From: Candidatus Oscillochloris fontis
GTDB taxonomy: Bacteria; Chloroflexota; Chloroflexia; Chloroflexales; Chloroflexaceae
Assembly (NCBI RefSeq): GCF_004138135.1
Contig: NZ_RYFD01000016.1
Span: forward strand, 1-64,000
DNA length: 64,000 bases
Reading direction: 5' to 3'
Below are positions 34,834-43,541 of the stretch, in pieces (within the stretch, counting starts at the first letter, position 1; the number at the start of each line of letters is the position of its first letter). Below the pieces are notes generated by a model. The model saw only the letters and a program-made list of their open reading frames with translations. It was not told the origin of the DNA and ran no database searches. Both the position numbers and the translations under genes were made by a program.

Positions 34834-34842
34834 AGTATACCA
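34834..34842 (-). promoter_or_regulatory. arg operon extended -10 promoter
   Basis: TGG-TATACT on the minus strand (-10 at 34834-34839), giving a transcript start about 15 nt before the leader ATG. No good -35 seen. Confidence 0.6.
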
Positions 34843-34971
34843 CAAGTTGTAGATTTAGGATGGAATATCCGCCTGGAGGGTAGGGCATGTACAAAGTCAC
34901 CTCCGGTGGGGGTTCGGGGGCGGTGAAGCCGCCAAAACACAACAAAAATTGAGGTTTGGGGCACAGCCCCA

Positions 34972-35107
34972 GTAACTGTTCACACTTCTCCTAGCTTCCG
35001 GTTTTTGACGCAAAGACGCAGAGGCGCAAAGCCTGCAATAAAACCTTTGCGTCCTTGCGCCTTTGCGTCAATACGAGATTTCTTTTACCCCAAGTGTGAA
35101 TAGTTAC
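34972..35107. repeat. MITE-like repeat, copy 2
   Basis: Ends GTAACTGTTCACACTT and AAGTGTGAATAGTTAC form terminal inverted repeats of about 16 bp (one mismatch). Inner modules GACGCAAAGACGCAGAGGCG and TTGCGCCTTTGCGTC are also inverted. Lies between the divergent argG and glgC promoters; a degenerate GGCGGTGAAGCCGCC hairpin is next to it (34918-34935). Confidence 0.75.
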
Positions 35108-35121
35108 CAGCCCCAAGGACT

Positions 35122-35150
35122 TTGCACATCCCCCCTTTTGCGGGTACAAT
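35122..35150 (+). promoter_or_regulatory. glgC promoter
   Basis: TTGCAC (35122-35127) and TACAAT (35145-35150), exact 17-bp spacer, 44 bp before the glgC start. Confidence 0.75.
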
Positions 35151-35193
35151 CGGGGTACGCCTTTGGTCTTCTTGCTAGAGACAGAGGAGCGTT

Positions 35194-36447
35194 ATGCGCA
35201 TTGTCGCGATGATTATGGCCGGTGGTGAAGGAACCCGCCTGAGTGTGCTCTCAGAGAAACGGGCGAAGCCATCGGTGCCCTTTGCCGGAAAGTTCCGCAT
35301 TATTGACTTCACCCTCTCCAACTGTGTCAACTCCGGCATCTTTGATGTTGCGGTCTTGACCCAGTATCGCCCCCACTCACTCAATGAGCACATCGGGATC
35401 GGAAAACCGTGGGATCTTGACCGCTCACGCGGTGGGTTGCGGCTGCTTCAGCCCTATCAGGGACGTAACGATGAGTCATGGTACCGTGGTACATCCGATG
35501 CGATCTACCAGAATTTGAACTTTATCCGCGAACGGCGTGCGGATCTGGTGCTGATTCTCTCAGGTGATCACATCTATAAGATGGATTACAACGATATTGT
35601 TGCGACTCATCTGCGCAACCGCTGCGATCTGACGGTGGGGGTGATGGAGGTTCCGCTGGATGAGACGGATCGCTTCGGGATTATGACCACCGATGCGACG
35701 GATCGAATTATCGAGTTTACTGAGAAGCCCAAAGCGCGCGATAAGGGTCAACTGGCCTCGATGGGAATCTATGTCTTTAATGCTGATGCGTTGATTCAGC
35801 GCCTCTCTGAGGGGTGTGATGATAAGCCCCGCATTGATTTCGGCAAGAATGTGATTCCGGCAATGGTGGCCGAAGATCGTGTCTATGCCCACCGCTTCAG
35901 TGGCTATTGGGTTGATGTCGGGACGATTCAGTCCTATTGGGAGACGAGTATGCAGTTGCTCGATCCGCAACTCAACTTCGATCTCTTTGATAATGAGTGG
36001 CGTATTCGTACCCGTAGCGAAGAGCGTCCGCCCGCGAAGATTGGCCCGCAGGCCAAGGTGAACCAGTCCATCATCTGTAACGGTTGTATTATTCGTGGCA
36101 CCGTCGAACACTCCGTCCTCTCGCCGGGGGTCTATGTCTCGCCGGGCGCGGTAGTGCGCGATAGTGTGGTGATGAACGATACCTGGATTGGGCCGGGTGC
36201 GGTGCTCGATAGGGTGATCATTGATAAAGACGTGGTGATCGGAGCCGGGGCGCGGGTTGGCTGTGGCGATGATTTCAACGTCCCCAATCGGCTCGAACCG
36301 GATAAGATCATGACCGGGGTCAGTGTGGTGGGCAAGGCGGCCCACATCCCACCGGGGATCGGTGTCGGGCGCAACGTGGTCATCAATGCCGACCGCGATA
36401 CCGAGGATTTTCCGGGCGGGAATGTCGCCTCCGGTGAGACGATCTAG
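35194..36447 (+). CDS. glgC: glucose-1-phosphate adenylyltransferase
   Basis: 417 residues. Makes ADP-glucose for glycogen. Intact nucleotide loop [33 protein letters not shown], the GDHIYKMDY metal site and the FVEKP-like [23 protein letters not shown]-terminal left-handed beta-helix ([26 protein letters not shown]) provides the allosteric/oligomer region. ATG 35194 has GAGGAG upstream. A paralogue follows after 10 bp, so the two are cotranscribed. Confidence 0.96.
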   Translation: MRIVAMIMAGGEGTRLSVLSEKRAKPSVPFAGKFRIIDFTLSNCVNSGIFDVAVLTQYRPHSLNEHIGIGKPWDLDRSRGGLRLLQPYQGRNDESWYRGTSDAIYQNLNFIRERRADLVLILSGDHIYKMDYNDIVATHLRNRCDLTVGVMEVPLDETDRFGIMTTDATDRIIEFTEKPKARDKGQLASMGIYVFNADALIQRLSEGCDDKPRIDFGKNVIPAMVAEDRVYAHRFSGYWVDVGTIQSYWETSMQLLDPQLNFDLFDNEWRIRTRSEERPPAKIGPQAKVNQSIICNGCIIRGTVEHSVLSPGVYVSPGAVVRDSVVMNDTWIGPGAVLDRVIIDKDVVIGAGARVGCGDDFNVPNRLEPDKIMTGVSVVGKAAHIPPGIGVGRNVVINADRDTEDFPGGNVASGETI

Positions 36448-36457
36448 AAGGTGTGCC

Positions 36458-37699
36458 ATGTTGCGAACACTTGCATTGATTCTGGCCGGTGGTGATTCGC
36501 CCGCGCTCTCGATTCTTACTGCAGAGCGTACCGAGGCGGCGGTGCCATTTGGTGGGAAGTTCAAGATTGTTGACTTCACGCTCTCCAACTGTATCAACTC
36601 CGGCATCCATAATGTCGGTGTGTTGACCCAGTATCGCCCACGTTCGCTCCATGCCCACTTGGGTGTCGGGCGGCCCTGGGATCTCGACCGTGCCCAGGGG
36701 GGGCTGCGCCTCCTGCATCCCTCGCCTACCCCCGATGGGGGTGGCTGGCAGCGCGGGACTGCCGATGCGGTGCGCTACAACCGCGATTTCGTCGAGGAGC
36801 AGGTGGCTGATGCGGTGCTGCTGCTGGCCGGGGATCACATCTATAAGATGGACTATACCCCGCTCTTGCAGTTCCACGAGGAGCATGAGGCCGATGTGAC
36901 GATGGCGGTACGCAGCGTCAGCCCCCACGATGTGCGCCGTTATGGGATTGTCTCGGTGGGCAGCGATGGATTGATTGACCGCTTTGTCGAGAAGCCGCGC
37001 CGCTCTACCTCTAGTCTGGCCTCGATGGGGATCTATGTTTTTCGTAAGCAGTATCTCCTTGATCTGCTCACCAATGGCGATGATGCCGACTTTGGGCGTC
37101 ACATCCTGCCCCGGATTATCGGTCAGGCGCGTGCCTACGCCTACAACTTCCAGGGCTACTGGGCCGATGTGGGCACGCTTCAGGCGTTCTACGAGGCCAA
37201 TATGGCGCTCTTGGCTGAAACTCCGGCGCTCGATCTGTATGATACGGAGTGGATCATCCATACCACCAGCGCCGACCGCCCCGGTGTCCAGATCGGCAGT
37301 AGTGCGCGCATCGAGAATAGCCTCCTCAGTGACGGCTGCCAGGTCTATGGCAACGTCGTGCGATCCATCCTCTCCCCCGGCGTCTATGTCTCGCCCGGTG
37401 CCACCGTGCGCGACTCGGTCATCTTTGGGGATGCCTGGATCGGCCCCGATGCGGTGGTAGATCGCTGCATCATTGACGAGGATGTACGGGTTGGTGTAGG
37501 GGCTTTGGTCGGCGATGGGGCTGACAACACTCCCAACCACGAAGCTCCCGAACGGCTCAATACGGGCCTGACTTTGGTCGGTTTGCACGCCCAGATTCCC
37601 AATGGTACCTGTATCGGGCGGAATGTGATCATTCGCCCGCGCACGCCGGAGCAGGCGTTTGGGGCAGCTAAAGTGATTGATAGCGGTTCGACGGTATAG
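36458..37699 (+). CDS. GlgC paralogue with altered nucleotide loop (GlgD-like)
   Basis: 413 residues from ATG 36458, 10 bp after glgC. Same two-domain plan and about half identical by eye, with [20 protein letters not shown] and a beta-helix C-terminus kept. The nucleotide-binding signature GGEGTRL is GGDSPAL, and the AKPSVPF lysine is lost (RTEAAVPF). Firmicute GlgD, the regulatory partner of GlgC, shows comparable losses, so a heteromeric GlgC/GlgD-like enzyme is inferred. Alternatively it could be a divergent catalytic isoform. Confidence 0.85.
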   Translation: MLRTLALILAGGDSPALSILTAERTEAAVPFGGKFKIVDFTLSNCINSGIHNVGVLTQYRPRSLHAHLGVGRPWDLDRAQGGLRLLHPSPTPDGGGWQRGTADAVRYNRDFVEEQVADAVLLLAGDHIYKMDYTPLLQFHEEHEADVTMAVRSVSPHDVRRYGIVSVGSDGLIDRFVEKPRRSTSSLASMGIYVFRKQYLLDLLTNGDDADFGRHILPRIIGQARAYAYNFQGYWADVGTLQAFYEANMALLAETPALDLYDTEWIIHTTSADRPGVQIGSSARIENSLLSDGCQVYGNVVRSILSPGVYVSPGATVRDSVIFGDAWIGPDAVVDRCIIDEDVRVGVGALVGDGADNTPNHEAPERLNTGLTLVGLHAQIPNGTCIGRNVIIRPRTPEQAFGAAKVIDSGSTV

Positions 37700-37736
37700 C
37701 CGGGGTTTGGGGGCGGTGTAACCGTTCTCAAAGAAC

Positions 37737-37783
37737 TTTTTTCGCTCATATTGGCGGCGCAGCCGCCAATATGAGCGAAAAAA
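37737..37783. repeat. 47-bp perfect palindrome (GGCGGC core family)
   Basis: 22-bp arms starting TTTTTTCGCTCATATTGGCG, loop GCA, between the glgC paralogue and rlmI. Confidence 0.85.
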
Positions 37784-37796
37784 ATAGAATCCAACC

Positions 37797-38999
37797 ATGC
37801 CACATCTTCCCGAAATTACCATTGATTCCAGCCTGCGCCCGCGCCTACAACAGGGCCACCCCTGGATCTACCGCAACCATGTTGTGAGTAGCGAACGGCT
37901 ACGCTCCGGCCAGTGGGTGCGGGTGCGCTGTGGCAATTGGAGTGCCTATGGGCTGTGGGACGCCACCAGCCCGATTGCCGTGCGTATCTTCAGCCGTACT
38001 GCGGTTCCCGATGCGGACTGGTTTGCCGAGCGCGTGTGGGAAGCCTGGGATCTCCGCGCTACGGTGCGTGATGCCGTCCTACCCACCAACGCCTACCGCT
38101 GGATCTACGGCGAGGGTGATGCGCTGCCGGGGCTGGTCGCGGATCGTTACGGCGACTTTGCGGTCATCCACACCTATGCCGAGAGTATCGCGGCGATTGT
38201 GCCCCAGGTGGCGGCGGCGATGCGTGCGTGTGACCACGAGTTGCGCGGGGTGGCATGGCACTCACGCGCCCAGGACGAAGAGGAGAGTGATGCGCCACGA
38301 TCTGCGAGCCTGCGCAGCGTGTGGGGCGAGTTGCCCCCGCGTGATCTGGTGGTGCAGGAGCACGGCCTCTTCTTCCACGCCGATCTCTGGCATGGTCAGA
38401 AGACCGGACTCTTCCTCGATCAGCGTGAGAACCGGCGTATGATCGAGTCACTGGCAGCGGGGCGGCGCGTCCTCAACTGCTTCGCCTACACCGGCGGCTT
38501 CTCGCTCTATGCGTTGCGCGGCGGGGCCGCCGAGGTGATCAGCGCCGATATTGGGCGCGGCTTGGCCGAGGCTGCGGATCAGAATGTGGCGCTCAACCAT
38601 CTGCCCGCCCAGCGCCATCAGTTTGTGACCGAGGACTGCTTTGCGCTCCTTGATGGCTACGTGAAGACCGGGCGGCGCTTCGATCTGCTCATTCTTGACC
38701 CACCCAGTTTTGCACGCGCCAAGGGCAACGCCCACGCAGCGCAGCGCGCCTACACGCGGCTCAACGCCCTCGCCATCCGCTGCATCGAACCAGGTGGGTT
38801 GCTGGTCACAGCGAGTTGCACTAGCCAAATCAGCCCCGAAGCCTTCCGCACCATGCTCGCCGAGGTCGCCGCCACCACCCAACGCCGCATCCAGATCATC
38901 CATGATGCAGGGCAGCCATACGATCACCCGGTGCCTGCGGCCTTCCCGGAGGGGCGTTACCTCAAATTTCTGGTAGCGCGCATTTTGCCCATGGCGTAG
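37797..38999 (+). CDS. class I SAM-dependent rRNA methyltransferase, RlmI type
   Basis: 400 residues. An N-terminal PUA domain (LQQGHPWIYRNHVVSSERLRSGQWVRV), an EEHAD-like middle (YGEGDALPGLVADRY; GQKTGLFLDQRENRR) and a methyltransferase domain with VLNCFAYTGGFSLYALRGGA (SAM site) and LLILDPPSFARAKG, then the C-x-S motif VTASCTSQ. Matches RlmI/RlmK-type 23S rRNA cytosine-5 methyltransferases. Its stop codon lies at the edge of a long terminator hairpin shared with the convergent gene. Confidence 0.92.
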   Translation: MPHLPEITIDSSLRPRLQQGHPWIYRNHVVSSERLRSGQWVRVRCGNWSAYGLWDATSPIAVRIFSRTAVPDADWFAERVWEAWDLRATVRDAVLPTNAYRWIYGEGDALPGLVADRYGDFAVIHTYAESIAAIVPQVAAAMRACDHELRGVAWHSRAQDEEESDAPRSASLRSVWGELPPRDLVVQEHGLFFHADLWHGQKTGLFLDQRENRRMIESLAAGRRVLNCFAYTGGFSLYALRGGAAEVISADIGRGLAEAADQNVALNHLPAQRHQFVTEDCFALLDGYVKTGRRFDLLILDPPSFARAKGNAHAAQRAYTRLNALAIRCIEPGGLLVTASCTSQISPEAFRTMLAEVAATTQRRIQIIHDAGQPYDHPVPAAFPEGRYLKFLVARILPMA

Positions 39000-39047
39000 A
39001 GACGCAAGTAGAGACGCAACATCTTGCGTCTCTACTTGCGTCTCTAC
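38996..39047. terminator. bidirectional 24-bp hairpin shared by two convergent genes
   Basis: A perfect 24-bp stem (38996-39019 with 39024-39047), loop CATC. Each arm holds two GTAGAGACGCAA units. The TAG stops of the two convergent genes are at opposite ends of the hairpin (38997-38999 and 39044-39046). Confidence 0.8.
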
Positions 39048-40375
39048 GACCCCGTCACCATATCGGCCTCTTCGGGCCATGGTTCCACATTCCCTGCCCA
39101 GTCACGCGCACGCACGCGGAAACCGAAGTGCTTGCCCTCATCGGGGCCGAACCATGCACTCGTTTCGGTGACGTTCACCTTCCAGTCCGTCCAGCCACCC
39201 TTAGGCAGTTGGCGTACCTGGATATCGTAACTCGCAATCCCGCTCATGTCGTCCGCCCCACCCCAGGTGATCTGGTAGCCTGAATCCTGACGCACGATCT
39301 CGGTGATCGTCCCATTGGGCGGGGTAGTATCGCTACGCGGGTACCAAGCGAGGGCATCAAAGCGCACCGCCCGATCATTGTCATTGGTGATGTCATTCAG
39401 AGCAACCCGGGGTTGATCGTTGGTTGCACCATCAAAATGGTAGGTACCGAGTGAGACCCAAGTGCCATTATTCGCTTGTTGATCCACGAGCACCTCGGTG
39501 GTGGCACCATCATGGTGAACCTGATAACGCGCCGAATTGGTGGCGGCCGGCCCACACTTGGGAATATAGGCTTTCACCTCATAGAAGCCCGCGCCGGGCA
39601 GTTGGGGGGCCCAGGTGGCACCACTGGTGCCCTTGGCCGGGTTACTGGTCGAGAGGGTGTAATTGTGGCTACCACCCACACCGCAACCTGCCTCATCCCA
39701 ATGTGGCCCGTTGGCACTATAGCCCTCGGCACCATTATCCACACCGATTGAATCGGGTTCCCACTCAACTGGTGGTTCAGTTGGGGCTGCCGAAGGCGTA
39801 ATCGGCACTGCATTCCCTGGGCCGGGGTCATCACCTAACCAGAGGAAGGTAACGAGCACATAGTCGCTATGGGTCATCCCCAGGTCGTCCCAGAACGTCC
39901 CATCGGCAATATCAATGCCATTTGGTTCCCGCACTCGGCGTCCGCTCTCATCACGTCCACCATTATAGTCGTCGTAATAGGCCGCGTGGGCCATCGGGCG
40001 GCCTACTGGTAGATCACTGTAGCGGCGGTCGGGATTCCAGTAATCATCTTTGGTGTTCCAGGGACCAACATCCCAGACTGGAGCAATCACGGTACGCCCA
40101 TTGTAGGTGAGGCGCACGGCATATCTGCTGGAGTCTTTGGGAGAGAGCACACTCCATGAGGGCAGAGCGACAAAGCGGTCACGCGGTTGAATGATGTGGC
40201 CATTCGCAGTTCGGCGGCCTACCAACCCTTCACGGGTGGCGAAGATACGGTAGGTTGGGGCGATCTGTTGTTGGTCAGGTGCAGCGGTGGGTGCCGCCTG
40301 CACTTGGCCAACAGTAGCCGCCATCAGGATGATGATGATGGCGATGAATGAACGGCGTAAGTTTGAATCGATCAT
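39044..40375 (-). CDS. secreted DPBB/golvesin-like/fibronectin-type protein
   Basis: 443 residues. Signal peptide (FIAIIIILMAATVGQVQAA). Residues about 40-180 resemble an RlpA-like double-psi barrel (GLVGRRTANGHIIQPRDRFVALPS; PVWDVGPWNTKDDYWNP). Residues about 215-345 are golvesin C-terminal-like (DNGAEGYSANGPHW; FYEVKAYIPKCG). The C-terminal 90 residues look like a fibronectin type III domain (DDMSGIASYDIQVR; KHFGFRVRARDWAGN). Probably a cell-wall or sheath-associated protein. Start overlaps the stop of the DUF3048 gene (ATGA). Confidence 0.75.
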   Translation of the reverse strand: MIDSNLRRSFIAIIIILMAATVGQVQAAPTAAPDQQQIAPTYRIFATREGLVGRRTANGHIIQPRDRFVALPSWSVLSPKDSSRYAVRLTYNGRTVIAPVWDVGPWNTKDDYWNPDRRYSDLPVGRPMAHAAYYDDYNGGRDESGRRVREPNGIDIADGTFWDDLGMTHSDYVLVTFLWLGDDPGPGNAVPITPSAAPTEPPVEWEPDSIGVDNGAEGYSANGPHWDEAGCGVGGSHNYTLSTSNPAKGTSGATWAPQLPGAGFYEVKAYIPKCGPAATNSARYQVHHDGATTEVLVDQQANNGTWVSLGTYHFDGATNDQPRVALNDITNDNDRAVRFDALAWYPRSDTTPPNGTITEIVRQDSGYQITWGGADDMSGIASYDIQVRQLPKGGWTDWKVNVTETSAWFGPDEGKHFGFRVRARDWAGNVEPWPEEADMVTGS

Positions 40376-41535
40376 ACTCCTCCTTCTACGGTGAGATTGT
40401 CCATTGATGGGATTGCAGCGATCCAGACCGCACCGGGATTCATCAAAATCTCGCTGCCATCTGCGGCGTAGAAGCGTAGTTGAGCAAAGCCTGCCCCCTT
40501 ACGCCAGGTGGCCTCGACCATGGTTCCATCACGGAAAATCCGGGCTTTGCCCTCACCAATAACCTGTTGCTCAATCCGCCCCTTGGGGTCGCCGGGAATG
40601 GGCGACTCGGGCACCTCCATGAGCACGAGATTTTTAAACCGCAACTGCTCACCCGTCGTCGCATCAACATGCGGGCGACCAGCACGGAAATAGAGATAGT
40701 CGTTTGTCGCTGGATCATAGCTCCAGCCGACATAGCTTTCGCGGTAGATGAAGAAGTAGCGCAGGTTCTGGCTGGCCGGGCGCTGATCGGCGGAGGCTTC
40801 CGGCTTGAAGAGGAAGCCGATCTCGCTCAGATCAGGGGTTTCGACATTCCGGCTGGCAGCGAAGGCGGCAATATTGGCGCTACTCGTGAAGAGGTTATGC
40901 GGGGCAGCACGCTCCTTACTGCGCCAGAAGTAGCGGCTTGAGACGCCCTTGAGGGCATCGTTGTTGATGATCTCTATCGAGGTTTCGGCGAGCAACAAGC
41001 CCTCCGGTGACCCACCCGCATGCGTATAGACCGAAGAGAAAGCCTTGGCCCACTCGACATAGTAGGGACGAGCGCTGCGCACCGGGCCAATCGTGGCTAG
41101 TTCGGGCGAGATGCCGGGGGCGAAGATCGCCATATAGCGGGTAATACCAAATTCGGCCAGCGCTTCAAAGACGATCACCGCATTGTCCATCCCCGATTGC
41201 GGGTATGCCTTGGGGTGGTTATCGAGCATCACGGCAAAAGGGCGCTCCGTCAGGCTTCCACGCACGAGTGCCAACCGTCCAGTGATCACTTCAGGTGTGG
41301 GGGTTGGAGGTTCAGGCGTAGGTGGTAGAGGCTCAGGGGTCGCTGTCGGAGGCGCTGGTGTGGGTGTTGGAGGTGCTGGCGGTGCCGTTGTCGCAAGCAC
41401 TGGTACGGCACTTGGCGGGTTGCTGGCTACAGCAGTTGTTGGTTGGGCGGTTGCTGGGCTACTCGCACAGCCAGCAACAATCACCAGCAAGAGTATCAGC
41501 AGAAGCGAACGTACACGGTTCACGTAGCTATTCAT
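40372..41535 (-). CDS. DUF3048 lipoprotein
   Basis: 387 residues from ATG 41535. Lipoprotein signal with lipobox VAGC (LLLILLLVIVAGCASS). A Pro/Thr/Glu-rich linker (about 45-90, many PPTPTP units) precedes a DUF3048 domain with RPFAVMLDNHPKAYPQSGMDNAVIVFEALAEFGITR and IGPVRSARPYYVEWA. Function of DUF3048 (YerB family) is not established; an envelope or spore-germination-related role is reported in Firmicutes. Forms a two-gene unit with the golvesin-like protein downstream. Confidence 0.88.
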   Translation of the reverse strand: MNSYVNRVRSLLLILLLVIVAGCASSPATAQPTTAVASNPPSAVPVLATTAPPAPPTPTPAPPTATPEPLPPTPEPPTPTPEVITGRLALVRGSLTERPFAVMLDNHPKAYPQSGMDNAVIVFEALAEFGITRYMAIFAPGISPELATIGPVRSARPYYVEWAKAFSSVYTHAGGSPEGLLLAETSIEIINNDALKGVSSRYFWRSKERAAPHNLFTSSANIAAFAASRNVETPDLSEIGFLFKPEASADQRPASQNLRYFFIYRESYVGWSYDPATNDYLYFRAGRPHVDATTGEQLRFKNLVLMEVPESPIPGDPKGRIEQQVIGEGKARIFRDGTMVEATWRKGAGFAQLRFYAADGSEILMNPGAVWIAAIPSMDNLTVEGGV

Positions 41536-41593
41536 ATCTGCGATGTATCCTTGTAATATCTTCCGCGAACAGGGCGGGATTGGAACGAAGCGT

Positions 41594-41602
41594 ATAATAC
41601 CA
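41594..41602 (-). promoter_or_regulatory. extended -10 promoter of the DUF3048 gene
   Basis: TGG-TATTAT on the minus strand (-10 at 41594-41599), about 59 bp before the start codon. The rest of 41603-41802 shows no gene. Confidence 0.5.
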
Positions 41603-41802
41603 CATTCTTGCAACTACGTGTGTAAGTTTCTTGTCATTTTGTTGAGATATTGCATCAGATAGCTATCAGCTTGCTATCAGGTAAATACCACCACTGTGAG
41701 CAAGAGGTGGCTGGCCAGCGCAGCTATACTGCGTATGGGAACACGAGGGCGATGCGCGTTATTACGACCTATACGCTCCAGCTAGGTCTTTCACGTTAGG
41801 TG

Positions 41803-42846
41803 TTACGACGCACTCCGATAGATGAAGATGCGCGCCGGGTTGAGCCATTGTTCAACTTGGCTCCCCAGCGTTGCTGGAGGCGTGTGCAGATCGAGATCCA
41901 GCGCTGCGGTGTTGCCCACTTGGAACTGGACGCGGTAGTGGCGACCACGGAACTGCGCGGTGCGGATCTGGCCATGTAGATGATTTGCAATGCTACCGCT
42001 GCCCCCTTGTGCCGCCGCATCGGGGGCCACGACCGCCACCGCGCTACTGCCGGGGGCCAGATCATGCATCGGGGTGCCGTACAGTTCGCCCAGCGTCGTG
42101 CGGATGCGCCCTGCGCCCTGGTATGATCCGGGGAGGTAGTTACGTAGTCCTAGGAAGTTCGCCGCCCACAGGCTGGCTGGCTGGTGGTAGATCGCCTCGG
42201 CAGAGCCGATCTGTTCGAGATGACCGGCATGCATCAGTGCCACCAGATCGGCGAGGGCAAAGGCTTCTTCTTGGTCATGGGTGACGTAGATCGCGGTGAC
42301 ACCGACGCGGCGTAGGACGTGGCCGAGTTCCTCTTGCAGTCGTTCGCGCAGCGCACGGTCGAGAGCCGCCAGTGGCTCATCGAGCAGCAGCAGGCGCGGA
42401 CGAGGAGCCAGTGCCCGCGCCAGCGCCACGCGCTGGCGCTCGCCTCCCGATAGCTCGAAGACCCGCCGCTGGCCATACCCGGTCATCCCTACCAGATCGA
42501 GCATCTCGTCTACTCGCGCTGTGATCTCCGCCCGTGCGAGGTGCTGCATACGCAACCCGAAGGCCACGTTGGCGCTCACATTCATATGCGGGAAGAGCGC
42601 GTAGTCCTGAAACACCATCCCGATGCCGCGTTGATGTGCGGGGATGTCGTCAATCCGGGTTGCATCGAGATGCAGTGTGCCCTGATCTGCATGTTCAAGC
42701 CCGGCCACGATGCGCAGCAGCGTGGTCTTCCCGCACCCCGAAGGGCCGAGTAGTGCCAGGATGCTCCCGGCAGCAAGATCGAGGCTCACCCCAGCGAGTA
42801 CGCGCTGGCCCGCAAATGATTTGTGGATCTGGTTGATCTTGAGCAT
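41803..42846 (-). CDS. ABC transporter ATPase with TOBE domain (PotA/FbpC type), orphan
   Basis: 347 residues from ATG 42846; the upstream open frame crosses a palindrome. Walker A GPSGCGKTTLL, Q-loop FQDYALFPHMNV, signature LSGGERQRVALARAL, Walker B LLLLDEPLAAL and the switch His in THDQEEA. The C-terminal about 100 residues form a TOBE-like domain (VVAPDAAAQGG..IRTAQFRGRHYRVQF). Closest in style to Fe3+, spermidine or thiamine importer ATPases. No permease or binding protein is nearby, so the substrate is unknown. Confidence 0.9.
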   Translation of the reverse strand: MLKINQIHKSFAGQRVLAGVSLDLAAGSILALLGPSGCGKTTLLRIVAGLEHADQGTLHLDATRIDDIPAHQRGIGMVFQDYALFPHMNVSANVAFGLRMQHLARAEITARVDEMLDLVGMTGYGQRRVFELSGGERQRVALARALAPRPRLLLLDEPLAALDRALRERLQEELGHVLRRVGVTAIYVTHDQEEAFALADLVALMHAGHLEQIGSAEAIYHQPASLWAANFLGLRNYLPGSYQGAGRIRTTLGELYGTPMHDLAPGSSAVAVVAPDAAAQGGSGSIANHLHGQIRTAQFRGRHYRVQFQVGNTAALDLDLHTPPATLGSQVEQWLNPARIFIYRSAS

Positions 42847-42916
42847 AGTATCGTTGGGGCTGCTGTGCCGCCGCAGCGGGGGCTTCGGGGGCCGCAGGCC
42901 CCCGAAAAAACGTTGC

Positions 42917-42963
42917 TTGTTGGGGTGTTTTTGGCGGTGCAGCCGCCAAAAACACCCCAACAA
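42917..42963. repeat. 47-bp near-perfect palindrome (GGCGGC core family)
   Basis: 22-nt arms with one G-T wobble next to loop GCA, between apt and the ABC ATPase gene. Confidence 0.85.
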
Positions 42964-42965
42964 AG

Positions 42966-43487
42966 CTAATACTGAATGAGCGAGTGGACAGAGTAGGGCG
43001 CTAACTTTTCGCGCCCGTTGAGGAAGTTCAATTCAACCACAAATGCCAGTTCCACTACCGTACCACCCGCCTGCTCGATCAGCTTACTGGCGGCGGCAAT
43101 CGTCCCACCCGTGGCCAGCAGATCGTCAATCACCAACACCCTAGCCCCCGGCTCGAAGGCATCGCGGTGAATTTCTAGCTTATTGGTGCCGTACTCCAGA
43201 CTATACTCGATCTGGTAGGTGTCGGCAGGCAACTTGCCTGGCTTGCGTACCGGCACGAGGCCCACACCCAGTTCGAGGGCAATGGGAGCACCAAAGATGA
43301 ACCCGCGTGACTCGATCCCTGCTACGGCTGTGATGTTCTGGTCGCGGTAACGCTCGACGAGCAGGTCAATCACCTTCTTGAAGGCTGGGCCATTGCCAAT
43401 CAGTGTGGTGATGTCCTTGAACATAATACCGGGCAGCGGAAAATCGGGCACGTTGCGAATCAGGTCGGCAAGCTCCTGGGTGGACAT
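42966..43487 (-). CDS. apt: adenine phosphoribosyltransferase
   Basis: 173 residues from ATG 43487, with GGAGG five bases upstream. PRPP loop [14 protein letters not shown], hood segment [19 protein letters not shown] and the start [18 protein letters not shown] are typical. Salvages adenine to AMP. The upstream start at 43511 lacks a better RBS. It is 54 bp downstream of comEC and probably cotranscribed with it. Confidence 0.96.
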   Translation of the reverse strand: MSTQELADLIRNVPDFPLPGIMFKDITTLIGNGPAFKKVIDLLVERYRDQNITAVAGIESRGFIFGAPIALELGVGLVPVRKPGKLPADTYQIEYSLEYGTNKLEIHRDAFEPGARVLVIDDLLATGGTIAAASKLIEQAGGTVVELAFVVELNFLNGREKLAPYSVHSLIQY

Positions 43488-43541
43488 ACAACCTCCGGGT
43501 TCATAATGCACGTTTCGTGCGGCTATTATACTTGTTCATGG

